Shown here: positions 9,386 to 16,651 of the stretch, in pieces | Position numbering within the stretch: position 1 is the stretch's first letter | Layout: each line of letters begins with the position of its first letter | NCBI GenBank assembly: GCA_036570425.1 | Contig: DATCYF010000017.1 | Coordinates: 62,001 to 126,000, forward strand | Source of the DNA: Rhizorhapis sp036570425 | Lineage (GTDB): Bacteria; Pseudomonadota; Alphaproteobacteria; Sphingomonadales; Sphingomonadaceae | Direction of reading: 5' to 3' | Length of the DNA stretch: 64,000 bases | Made by a program: the position numbers and the translations under genes | Notes under the pieces: model-generated | Seen by the model: only the letters and a program-made list of their open reading frames with translations | Told to the model about the DNA's origin: nothing | Database searches by the model: none

Positions 9386-9874
9386 TCAGGCCGAAGCGCC
9401 CCTCCGCGCGGCTTCGATCTTGGCGATGTCGATTTTCTGCATCCCCATCATGGCTTCGAACGCGCGCTGGGTGGCGGCAGGATCAGGGTCGGAATAGATA
9501 TCCATGAGCTGGCGCGGGGTTATCTGCCAGGACAGGCCCCATTTGTCCTTGCACCAGCCGCACTGGCTTTCCTGGCCGCCATTGCCGACGATAGCATTCC
9601 AGTAGCGGTCGGTTTCCTCCTGATCTTCGGTCATGACCTGGAACGAGAAGCTCTCGCTCTGCGGAAATGTAGGCCCGCCGTTGAGGAGCAGCGTCGGGAT
9701 GCCCATGATCGTCATCTCAACCATCAGCGTTTTGCCCTTCTGGCCGTCGGGATAGTCGCCGGGGGCAGCCTGGACGCAGTTGATCCGGGTGTCGGGGAAT
9801 GTCGCGGCGTACAACTTCGCTGCTTCCTCTGCGTCATGATCGTACCAGAGGCACACCTGGTTCTTGGCGGTCAT
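9386..9874 (-). CDS. PhnB-like VOC protein (3-demethylubiquinone methyltransferase-like family)
   Basis: 162 residues. It starts at ATG 9874, from which it matches the PhnB/3-dmu-9_3-mt family from its first residues: CLWYDHDAEEAAKLYAATFPD, a central TLLLNGGPTFPQSESFSF and C-terminal GWCKDKWGLSWQITP. This is a vicinal oxygen chelate fold. Despite the historical name these proteins are not methyltransferases; their activities are mostly unknown. The minus-strand frame is open further upstream, but that part is a shadow of the next gene. It is the fourth gene of the cluster, 32 bp after the double VOC gene. Confidence 0.9.
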   Translation of the reverse strand: MTAKNQVCLWYDHDAEEAAKLYAATFPDTRINCVQAAPGDYPDGQKGKTLMVEMTIMGIPTLLLNGGPTFPQSESFSFQVMTEDQEETDRYWNAIVGNGGQESQCGWCKDKWGLSWQITPRQLMDIYSDPDPAATQRAFEAMMGMQKIDIAKIEAARRGASA

Positions 9875-9906
9875 TTGTCTGTCTCCTCGCTTCGGTCGCC
9901 CGTGGT

Positions 9907-10707
9907 TCAGCGATTTCCCGGTCCGACAAGGCCGAAGGCGGCGCCCTCCGGATCGATGCCGTCGAGTGCGAATTCGCCGCCGGGGATTTCCATCGGCCCA
10001 TTGATCACTTTGCCACCGCCGGCTTCGATCGCGCCGACGGCCCGGTCGATGTCGTCGACGCCGATGTAATAGCTCCAGCACGAAATCGGCATTTCCGCCA
10101 TCTTGGGCATCACCGCGCCGATGCCGACGCCATCCTTCTGAATGAAGCGGTACGAACCCAAATCGCCCATTTGCATCTGGCCTTCTTGCGTCCAGCCGAA
10201 ATGGCGGGCGTAGAAATCGAGCGCCGCATCGGGATCGGTCGTCGAAAGTTCGTTCCAGCGGAAATGCTGCGCTTCCATGGGCGAGAACACGTCGCTCTGC
10301 GTGTCGGGATCGTCTGCAGGCGGGACCGGTTTCATCACGTAGAAAGGTACACCCTGAGGGTCGGTGACCATCGCGATGCGGCCAACCGGCAAGTCCATCG
10401 GCGGCATCAGCGCTTTACCGCCTTCGCTCTCGATGGCAGCGACCTTGGCATCCACGTCCTCGACGCTGAGATAACCCATCCAGCAGGGGCGCGCACCGCC
10501 TTGCTGCATCTCGTCGCTAAGCTTCAGGACGCCGCCGGCATTGCCGCCATCGCTGCGCACGATCATGCGATAGTCCACGCCGCCCGACAGGCCGCCGGGC
10601 GCATCCGCGAGCGTCCATCCCGCAACCGGGCCATAGAAGGCCGCGGCGCCATCTGGGTCGCCGGTCATCAGCTCATACCAGATGAAGCTTCCTGCAGGGT
10701 TGCCCAT
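9907..10707 (-). CDS. Two-domain VOC family protein
   Basis: 266 residues containing two vicinal oxygen chelate domains in tandem. The first starts with FIWYELMTGDPDGAAAFYG (residues about 9-125), the second with FRWNELSTTDPDAALDFYARHFGW (about 138-262). Each ends with the DPxGxxFxL pattern. Such proteins act as glyoxalases, dioxygenases or antibiotic-binding proteins; two domains can complete the metal site in one chain. The ATG at 10707 shares one base with the TGA of the preceding DUF1428 gene (TGATG), indicating translational coupling. Substrate unknown. Confidence 0.92.
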   Translation of the reverse strand: MGNPAGSFIWYELMTGDPDGAAAFYGPVAGWTLADAPGGLSGGVDYRMIVRSDGGNAGGVLKLSDEMQQGGARPCWMGYLSVEDVDAKVAAIESEGGKALMPPMDLPVGRIAMVTDPQGVPFYVMKPVPPADDPDTQSDVFSPMEAQHFRWNELSTTDPDAALDFYARHFGWTQEGQMQMGDLGSYRFIQKDGVGIGAVMPKMAEMPISCWSYYIGVDDIDRAVGAIEAGGGKVINGPMEIPGGEFALDGIDPEGAAFGLVGPGNR

Positions 10708-11477
10708 CACTGCGCCCCAGCGTTTTCGCGGCTGAGATCGACGACGGGATGGAAACTGCCATAGACCATGCGCTTGCCGTCAAAGGGAGGTTTCATGTCC
10801 GGATTCTCTTCCATGAACTTTTTCATCCGCGCGTCCTGCATCATCTTCTCATGAGAGCCGTCGCAGGCTTCGCGCGAGGACCATTCGACAAAGGAGAAGA
10901 CCACGGCTTCGCCAGATTCGGCCTTGGTGGCGCGAAAGAAGTCCGTCTGCTTGCCCTTGGGCACGTCGTCCTGCCATGCTTCGATTATACGAGTGGCGCC
11001 GTGATCCTTCATGATCTCCCACATGCCCATGGCAGCCTCCCGGTAGGCTTCCTTGTTGCCTTCGGAGACCGGGAGGATGAACCCCTGAACGTAAGGATCG
11101 GGCGTGGATGCGCCTTCCTGGACGACCGGATCGAAGCCGCCATAGATCATCCGCGCGCCGTCAAACGGCATCGGGTTTTTCTCCGGATTGAAGCGCTCGT
11201 CGCTCTTCATGATCTCGTCTATGCGATCCGCCATTGCCTGCCGCGTGGCCTTGTCGGGCCATTCGATCCAGCTGAACACGATTGATTCATCTTCCCTGGA
11301 CGCGACCGCACCGAAAAAATCGTTGATCTTCCCTTTGGGAACATCCTCCTCCCAGCACTCGACCACGCGCGTGGCGCCGTGCTCCATGAAGACCGTATCC
11401 CCGAGATGGGCGTGGTCGATGAACTTCTGCCTGTTCGCGGTCGGCACCGCGATCACGAAACCTTCGATGTAAGTCAT
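10707..11477 (-). CDS. Tandem-duplicated DUF1428 protein
   Basis: 256 residues made of two DUF1428 domains in a row (about 1-125 and 126-250). Both halves repeat the same motif order: Y-x-x-GF-x-(I/L)-P-V near the start, HGATR(V/I)(V/I)E then DVPKGK, (V/F)FSxxEW, and PFDG-x-RM(I/V)YG(G/S)F at the end. DUF1428 usually occurs as a single roughly 120-residue, dimeric ferredoxin-like domain, so this is an internal fusion of a dimer. Biochemical role unknown. It is coupled to the VOC gene downstream by a one-base overlap. Confidence 0.9.
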   Translation of the reverse strand: MTYIEGFVIAVPTANRQKFIDHAHLGDTVFMEHGATRVVECWEEDVPKGKINDFFGAVASREDESIVFSWIEWPDKATRQAMADRIDEIMKSDERFNPEKNPMPFDGARMIYGGFDPVVQEGASTPDPYVQGFILPVSEGNKEAYREAAMGMWEIMKDHGATRIIEAWQDDVPKGKQTDFFRATKAESGEAVVFSFVEWSSREACDGSHEKMMQDARMKKFMEENPDMKPPFDGKRMVYGSFHPVVDLSRENAGAQ

Positions 11478-11535
11478 GGTGAAGTGCCTTCTTCAGTAGA
11501 GATGCAGGGGTTTATCCAGCCACCCTGCACGTGGC

Positions 11536-11973
11536 TCATGCGGATGCTTCGACGGCGGGAACGTGCTGCGCGCCGCTTGCAACAGCCGGGTCCATCCACG
11601 CTACTTCCCAGATGTGTCCATCGGGATCCGCGAAGCTGCGGCTGAACATGAAGCCATGATCCTGCACCGGGTTGGGGTCGGCGATGCCGCCGTTCGCACC
11701 GGCCGTGTCGGCAAGACGGTTGACCTCTTCCTTGCTCTCGCAGCTTATCGCGAGCATGACTTCACTGCTGTCGCTGGGCGGAATGGGGCGTGTGGTGAAA
11801 GTTTTCCACTTGTCGTGCGTCAGCAGCATTACGCGGATCGTGTCGGACAGTACCATGCAGGCTGCCGTCTCGTCCGTGAAGCGAGGTTCGTTCGTGAAGC
11901 CGAGCGCGTCATAGCAGCGCATGGCGGCGGCAATATCTGATACTGGCAGATTGACGAAGATGATCCTTGGCAT
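11536..11973 (-). CDS. VOC family protein (glyoxalase-like), first gene of the cluster
   Basis: 145 residues from ATG at 11973. IIFVNLPVSDIAAAMRCYDALGF at the N-terminus and FSRSFADPDGHIWEVAWMDP at the C-terminus are diagnostic for the glyoxalase/VOC fold of the YaeR/lactoylglutathione-lyase-like group. The frame extends upstream to 12216 but overlaps the divergent regulator there, so the internal ATG is the better start. It is the promoter-proximal gene of the eight-gene minus-strand cluster and faces the HxlR-type gene across 67 bp. The exact substrate cannot be inferred. Confidence 0.9.
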   Translation of the reverse strand: MPRIIFVNLPVSDIAAAMRCYDALGFTNEPRFTDETAACMVLSDTIRVMLLTHDKWKTFTTRPIPPSDSSEVMLAISCESKEEVNRLADTAGANGGIADPNPVQDHGFMFSRSFADPDGHIWEVAWMDPAVASGAQHVPAVEASA

Positions 11974-12024
11974 GACGTTTTGTCCCTGATTGGCGAATCG
12001 TCTTGATTGACTATGCTGCATTGA

Positions 12025-12061
12025 GTTACAAAAGGCAACCATGACGTTACTAAAAGAAACC
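12025..12061. promoter_or_regulatory. Candidate operator: imperfect direct repeat in the divergent promoter
   Basis: Two 16-base copies, 12025-12040 (GTTACAAAAGGCAACC) and 12046-12061 (GTTACTAAAAGAAACC), agree at 13 of 16 positions and are spaced 21 bases apart, two helical turns. The first overlaps a plausible -10 and the ribosome binding region of the HxlR-type gene; the second covers its first codons. Position and spacing suggest an autoregulatory binding site. No experimental motif is known to me for this regulator. Confidence 0.45.
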
Positions 12062-12721
12062 AAGAGACATGGCAAATGGTACGATGACGCGTGTGGCACC
12101 GCCCTGGCGCTCGAATTGCTGGGAGAGCGCTGGTCGCTCCTGATCGTGCGTGAGCTAATGTTCGGCGGTCGCCGTTTCACCGATCTTCGCGCCGGGTTGC
12201 CCGGAATCAGCGCCAAGGTGCTGACCGAACGTCTGGAAGGACTGGAGCAGGCCGGCGTCGTCCAGCGCCGGCAACTACCTCCGCCCGCCGCGACGCAGAT
12301 CTACGAACTGACGGAGTGGGGCTATCAGGCCGAAGATGCGATCAAGGCGCTGGGCCGCTGGGCCGCCGCGTCACCCGATCACGATACCACCTTGCCGCTT
12401 TCCGCCGCGTCGTTGATGATGAGCTTCCGCACGATGTTCGATCCTGAGAGAGCCGAAGATCTGGCGCTGACCGGAAGCATCCGGATCGGTGAAGAATGCT
12501 TCGTTGCAGAGGTGAAGGAAAAGGTGCTGACGGTCGAGCGCGGAGACGCCAAATCGCCAGACTTCGCTATTGCCGCGCCTTCCGCAATGCCGATTGCCGC
12601 GATGGTCTATGGCAAAGTGCCGCCTGGAGCACTCACCGAAGCAGGGCTGAAACTCGATGGTGACAAGGCCATCATCGGGCGCTTCATTGACCTGTTTCAT
12701 TTGCCCGAAAAGGCCAGCTAG
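12041..12721 (+). CDS. HxlR-type transcriptional regulator with SCP2-like C-terminal domain
   Basis: 226 residues. Residues about 12-105 form the HxlR winged helix (ALELLGERWSLLIVRELMFG, then GISAKVLTERLEGLEQAGVV). Residues about 120-222 resemble an SCP2-like sterol-transfer or ligand-binding domain, with AIAAPSAMPIAAMVYG as its conserved core. This pairing suggests a regulator with a built-in pocket for a small hydrophobic ligand. It is transcribed divergently from the VOC/DUF1428/GST cluster, so it probably controls that cluster and itself. Whether it represses or activates is not visible. Confidence 0.9.
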   Translation: MTLLKETKRHGKWYDDACGTALALELLGERWSLLIVRELMFGGRRFTDLRAGLPGISAKVLTERLEGLEQAGVVQRRQLPPPAATQIYELTEWGYQAEDAIKALGRWAAASPDHDTTLPLSAASLMMSFRTMFDPERAEDLALTGSIRIGEECFVAEVKEKVLTVERGDAKSPDFAIAAPSAMPIAAMVYGKVPPGALTEAGLKLDGDKAIIGRFIDLFHLPEKAS

Positions 12722-12828
12722 CAGGCAATCGTGCTTACGGCCGCATTTTCTTGCCGGTGGATGATGATCACTTTTCCCGCGATCCGATAGAAGATCAAAT
12801 AATCCCCGCCAGGACAGTGAGGGGGAAT
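12718..12828 (-). pseudogene. C-terminal remnant of a ParE/RelE-family toxin gene
   Basis: In this frame the sequence ends with PGGDYLIFYRIAGKVIIIHR and a short tail, which resembles the last beta strands of ParE/RelE toxins (pattern GxYLIFYRxxxxxVxIxRVLH). There is no start, no N-terminal part and no antitoxin gene. The next gene's stop codon falls inside the fragment in another frame, as if that gene were joined to old toxin sequence. The match is short, so this is a tentative call. Confidence 0.4.
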
Positions 12829-13382
12829 GCTGGCCACAGATAGGCTATTAATCCAAACCCGATGAAGGTGACGATGATCGCAACGACGAGAACATGTGTC
12901 CAACGCCTGCTCCCAGCCTGATTGTCGCTTTCCACGTCATCATCCGAAGGCAACGGTTGCGCGGGAAAATCAGTGGCATCCGCCCCATTGCCAGCCGCCG
13001 CGATCGCAATCGCCTTGGTATCGCCTCGCCAATCACCACCGGTCAGGGCATGCTTTTCAGCAGCAATCGCCGTTCTTTGTAGCCCAATAAAGTCCGGAAG
13101 AGCTGCCTCATCCGCCAGATGGGCAGGGATACCGGTCAACGTGGCCGCCAAGCCTTCCAATTCTGCATCTATGTCGAGCAAGTTATCAAGCGCCTGCATC
13201 GCTGTGCGACGGTTCGATTTGTAAAGGGCGAGTTGAAACCGAACCATGGTCAATTGGCTCGCTCTCATCAGTCCCAATCCGGTTCGCAGCGCCTGCATGC
13301 CGTCGACGACATTCGGATCGATCGATCCATTGGTTGACGAGGCTGCGGGGATTGAATTGTTCACGGCATCTTCCTTGGTCAC
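12795..13382 (-). CDS. Hypothetical protein with C-terminal membrane anchor
   Basis: 195 residues starting at GTG 13382. A helical, soluble N-terminal part (MQALRTGLGLMRASQLTMVRFQ style, residues about 25-110) is followed by an acidic linker and one or two hydrophobic segments at the end (about residues 163-193). I do not recognise a family. It stands alone between the HxlR-type gene (convergent) and the antiporter gene. The topology would put the soluble part in the cytoplasm. Coding appears real from composition, but function is unknown. Confidence 0.65.
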   Translation of the reverse strand: MTKEDAVNNSIPAASSTNGSIDPNVVDGMQALRTGLGLMRASQLTMVRFQLALYKSNRRTAMQALDNLLDIDAELEGLAATLTGIPAHLADEAALPDFIGLQRTAIAAEKHALTGGDWRGDTKAIAIAAAGNGADATDFPAQPLPSDDDVESDNQAGSRRWTHVLVVAIIVTFIGFGLIAYLWPAFPLTVLAGII

Positions 13383-13635
13383 ATCGCTAACGAATAGATT
13401 CAGCGCTATGTCTTGGATGTGAACCGCAATCTGTTCATCCGTTGGAAGATCGCGCCATGCGGAGAATCCGCCCTGTGTTAACCCGTTTTTGGCTCGCTGA
13501 TCATCAGCTGCTACTACGGTTGGCTAACGTCGTCGCCGCTGAGCGCCACATCAAGCCGTTCCTAGATCCGGCGGCAAGCCTGTAAGCTGCCATTCCAGTC
13601 CTATCGGCATTAAGGACGGGGGCGCGGTTTATCAT

Positions 13636-15294
13636 TCAGCTCGGAACCGGCCGCATTGTCGTGGCGCGGATGCTCTCGGCTGACAGGATCAGCATGCGGG
13701 CGGCGACTTCCCGTTCGCCAGTGATGACATCTGGCACGCCCAGCCGTTCGAGATGCTGGACTTCCGCATCAGAATGGGCGCGTGCAATGACCCGAAGATC
13801 AGGATTGAGTTCCTGCGCTCGCTGGAAAATCGCACCGGCTTCAAAGCCCTCGGGAATGGCGATCAACAATGTGCTGGCCTCTTTAATCCCGGCAGTTTCC
13901 AATGTTCGCTGATCGAGCGCATTGCCCGGCAACACACGAATGTCGTCGTTTTCCGCTCGGCGGGCCATGTCGGCCTGGTATTCGATTACAACGAAGGATT
14001 GTCCTCGCTTCTTCAATTCAGCAGCGATCAGACTGCCCACGCGGCCATAACCGATGAGAATGACATGGCCCTTGGCAGCCATGGCCTTTGGTGCTTTCTC
14101 CTCTGGTTCGGCGGGCTCTGGATGGGCTACGATGAGCGCGAAAATGAGGGGATTGAGGAAGATCGAGATGATCGCGCCTGCAAGTATCAAGTCTCGGCCT
14201 TCAGGCGGCAACATGCCGAGCTCCGTTCCTAGCGCAGCAAGAATGAAAGAAAATTCACCGATCTGCGCGAGGCTCGCCGCGATCGTCAGCGCTCTCTTGC
14301 TCGAATAACCAAATGCCCGGACGATAAGGAAGGCCGCGATAGACTTGCCGAGAATGATGATCGCGACCGTTGCCAGAAGCGGAAGCGGTTGCTCGATGAC
14401 CACCGCAGGATCGAACAGCATGCCGACTGACACAAAGAATAGAACCGCGAAGGCATCGCGAAGCGGCAGCGTCTCTTCAGTCGCGCGGCGGCTGAGTGGC
14501 GTCTCGCCCAGGATCATGCCCGCAAAGAATGCGCCCAAGGCAAAGGAAACGTCGAAAACAAAGGCAGCGCCGAATGCGACGCCCAATGCAATGGCAAGCA
14601 CAGCCAACCGAAACAGTTCCCGTGATCCGGTATGCGCCACCCAGTGAAGTGCCACTGGGATGATGCGCCGTCCCACAAGAAGCATCAGGGCGATGAACCC
14701 GGTTACCTTCAAGAAGGTGCCCGCAAGCGGAGCTATGAGTGAGGATGCGCCGCCCTCAGCAGCTCCGTTCATCACTCCGGCAAGCGCAGGCAGCAGAACC
14801 AGGGCGAGGACCATGGCGAGATCCTCAACGATCAGCCAGCCCACGGCGATCCGGCCGCGCTCGGTCTGAACCAGATTGCGTCCTTGGAGAGCGCGGAGCA
14901 GCACGACAGTACTTGCTACCGACAGTGCAAGGCCAAAGACCAAGCCGGCGGCAAGCCCCCAATCCAGAATCCAGGCCAGCCCCATTCCCATGAGGGTCGC
15001 TGCCGCAATCTGCACCAGCGCTCCCGGGATCGCGACGTTTCGCACCGACAGCAGGTCACGCAGCGAGAAATGCAGACCAACACCGAACATGAGGAGGATG
15101 ACCCCGATCTCGGCAAGCTGATTGGCGAGACCGGCATCAGCAACAAAGCCCGGAGTAAAGGGACCAACCAGGACGCCAGCGAGCAAATAGCCCGCGATTG
15201 GCGAGACCTTCAGACGATGAGCGAGTGCGCCCATCAAAAAAGCCACGACCAGGCCAGCAACGATCATGGAAATGAGAGGTGAGTGATGGTGCAT
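13636..15294 (-). CDS. ybaL: Kef/YbaL-type monovalent cation:proton antiporter (CPA2 with RCK domain)
   Basis: 552 residues. About 12 membrane helices occupy residues 5-385 with the CPA2 exchanger pattern (HRLKVSPIAGYLLAGVLVGPF, EIGVILLMFGVGL, SFALGAFFAGMILGETPLS). A cytoplasmic RCK/TrkA-N nucleotide-binding domain follows from about residue 405 (GHVILIGYGRVGSLIAAEL) to the end. It exports K+ or Na+ in exchange for protons, probably gated by a nucleotide. Length and order match E. coli YbaL. A 35-codon membrane microprotein lies just upstream on the same strand, separated by a hairpin. Confidence 0.93.
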   Translation of the reverse strand: MHHHSPLISMIVAGLVVAFLMGALAHRLKVSPIAGYLLAGVLVGPFTPGFVADAGLANQLAEIGVILLMFGVGLHFSLRDLLSVRNVAIPGALVQIAAATLMGMGLAWILDWGLAAGLVFGLALSVASTVVLLRALQGRNLVQTERGRIAVGWLIVEDLAMVLALVLLPALAGVMNGAAEGGASSLIAPLAGTFLKVTGFIALMLLVGRRIIPVALHWVAHTGSRELFRLAVLAIALGVAFGAAFVFDVSFALGAFFAGMILGETPLSRRATEETLPLRDAFAVLFFVSVGMLFDPAVVIEQPLPLLATVAIIILGKSIAAFLIVRAFGYSSKRALTIAASLAQIGEFSFILAALGTELGMLPPEGRDLILAGAIISIFLNPLIFALIVAHPEPAEPEEKAPKAMAAKGHVILIGYGRVGSLIAAELKKRGQSFVVIEYQADMARRAENDDIRVLPGNALDQRTLETAGIKEASTLLIAIPEGFEAGAIFQRAQELNPDLRVIARAHSDAEVQHLERLGVPDVITGEREVAARMLILSAESIRATTMRPVPS

Positions 15295-15315
15295 CTAATC
15301 TCCCAACATTCCTGT

Positions 15316-15345
15316 CGGGCTTGGCAATTTATTCTGCCAAGCCCG
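15316..15345 (-). other. Intercistronic hairpin between microprotein and ybaL
   Basis: An 11-bp perfect inverted repeat (CGGGCTTGGCA at 15316-15326 and TGCCAAGCCCG at 15335-15345, 8-base loop). It lies 22 bases upstream of the ybaL start. On the minus strand no T-run follows, so it is more likely an mRNA-stabilising or processing element, or an attenuator, than a plain terminator. Confidence 0.55.
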
Positions 15346-15362
15346 AGGGGCAGATCGCCGAG

Positions 15363-15470
15363 TTATTCGGTCGAACCAATAACCGCGAATACAAGGGCTA
15401 CCGCGCCTGACATGCCTCCAAGAAGCGCGGGCACAAACCACCACGGTGGCGGTGTTTCTTTTTTGTCCAT
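15363..15470 (-). CDS. 35-residue membrane microprotein upstream of ybaL
   Basis: A complete small frame from ATG 15470 to TAA 15363. The polar, Pro-rich start (KKETPPPWW) leads into one hydrophobic helix of about 22 residues (VPALLGGMSGAVALVFAVIG). GGGAGAG precedes the ATG with good spacing. It could be a single-pass partner of the antiporter encoded 68 bp downstream on the same strand. It is too short to show homology by eye; evidence is the ribosome binding site, composition and position. Confidence 0.6.
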   Translation of the reverse strand: MDKKETPPPWWFVPALLGGMSGAVALVFAVIGSTE

Positions 15471-15562
15471 GATCACTCTCCCGTTGAGCAACCGGCGCTA
15501 CGCATGGTGCTGTAAAGCGCCGGCAAACCGACTGATGCGATCGCTGGCGCGATCGCGTCCGG

Positions 15563-16033
15563 TCAGGCGGTCGGTGGCCCGCGTGGAAAGGGCGGTGAGG
15601 TAATGGTATTGGGGAGAGGTTGTTTCGGCGTCAGAACAGCGGCTGGCCGACCCTGCACCGTATAATACCGTTCCAGCGCTGCCACGCCGGGGATAGTGAA
15701 GTCCACGTGACTCGTTGGCAGCGGCAGATTTGTCAGGCGCTCGGGATCGCCTTTGACGAAGTGCCTCTCTGTGTCGCGAACCTGTTCGGCTGTTGCCCTA
15801 AGCGCGACAATCGTGGTTGAAGGACTGAATGCAGAGCCAACAGCTTTGGTGAGCGGCAATCCTGCTGGCAAAATCGCGCACAAAATTGCCGTCGTCAGTG
15901 CTACCCAAAGCGCTGAAATAAACACAAGGCGATTATCTAGATGATCGGTTTTCTCGTGCACACGCTCCGCCGAATCTCCCAGGGCAATCCTAGAGATACT
16001 TTCCCATTTAATGAATGGATGGCCGATAAACAA
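15563..16033 (-). CDS. Hypothetical single-pass membrane protein
   Basis: 156 codons if the TTG at 16033 is used; a GTG at 15961 is an alternative start and would remove the first 24 residues. One strong membrane segment (about residues 35-55, FISALWVALTTAILCAIL) is followed by a soluble part with the pattern SHVDFTIPGVAALERYYTVQG and a Pro-rich tail. No family recognised. It is a lone gene between the antiporter locus and the HxlR/P450 pair. The reading frame is credible, but the start is uncertain. Confidence 0.5.
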   Translation of the reverse strand: MFIGHPFIKWESISRIALGDSAERVHEKTDHLDNRLVFISALWVALTTAILCAILPAGLPLTKAVGSAFSPSTTIVALRATAEQVRDTERHFVKGDPERLTNLPLPTSHVDFTIPGVAALERYYTVQGRPAAVLTPKQPLPNTITSPPFPRGPPTA

Positions 16034-16147
16034 TTCGTACTCATCCGAAGAAAGGCCAGGCGGGTTGGTTGATGCTTCCAGTGCCTAGTTCTGACCGGCG
16101 CAACAGTCTTTCCAGCTATCTCGCGCGTCGCCAAGGCGCTTTTCCGC

Positions 16148-16531
16148 TCACGATTGACGCGGTCGATTGGGCTGACGTTTCTTCTTGTCCTTACTTGCCT
16201 CTTTGCCATGCTCCCGCCACCAGCGGAGAAGGGAGGCGATGGTGGGTTCAAGCGCTTTCGTCGCTTCCGTCATCGCATATTCAACACGGGGAGGGACTTC
16301 GGCATACACGGTTCTTGTAATGAGGCCGTCTTCCTCAAGTTCGCGCAGTTGGAGAGTCAACATATGCTGGCTCATGCGCGGAATGGATCGCTTCAGTTCA
16401 CCAAATCGATGGATTCGATGATGCAGCAGCCATAAAATCTCCAGCTTCCATTTGCCGGCTATCAACATGAGCGCGTGCCGCAGTTCGTCATGCGATTCTG
16501 GCGGCACTTCGCCATTAGTCACATTTTCCAT
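16148..16531 (-). CDS. HxlR-family transcriptional regulator
   Basis: 127 residues, the usual length of HxlR proteins. The winged helix is clear: HALMLIAGKWKLEILWLL, FGELKRSIPRMSQHMLTLQL, RELEEDGLITRTVYAEVPP and the closing TEATKALEPTI. The C-terminus is very basic (KKKRQPNRPRQS), which may add DNA affinity. It is divergent from the cytochrome P450 gene across 120 bp, suggesting it regulates the P450. HxlR proteins often respond to reactive electrophiles or aldehydes, usually through a Cys; none is visible here, so a different effector is likely. Confidence 0.92.
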   Translation of the reverse strand: MENVTNGEVPPESHDELRHALMLIAGKWKLEILWLLHHRIHRFGELKRSIPRMSQHMLTLQLRELEEDGLITRTVYAEVPPRVEYAMTEATKALEPTIASLLRWWREHGKEASKDKKKRQPNRPRQS

Positions 16532-16543
16532 ACTAACCCCAAT

Positions 16544-16558
16544 AAGTTAGGCCTACTT
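16544..16558. promoter_or_regulatory. Candidate operator dyad upstream of the HxlR gene
   Basis: AAGTTAGGCCTACTT contains an 8-base perfect palindrome (TAGGCCTA) flanked by AAG and CTT with one base of asymmetry. It lies 12 bases upstream of the HxlR start in the 120-bp region shared with the P450 gene. Its symmetry and place fit a dimeric winged-helix repressor site, but this is inference. Confidence 0.4.
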
Positions 16559-16651
16559 GCCATTTCATATCTATGGAAATAGCGGTGTAATCATCACATT
16601 GGCAACGACGCGCCCGCAAAAGGCAGCAGCGTCGTATGAGGAGAGACTGCA

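Noticed and set aside
8442..10764. Long plus-strand open frames (351 and 321 codons) opposite the VOC and GST genes
   Set aside because: They are antisense shadows of well-supported genes and show no family features.
13458..13586. A 42-codon plus-strand frame between the hypothetical gene and ybaL
   Set aside because: No ribosome binding site and no family resemblance strong enough to support it.
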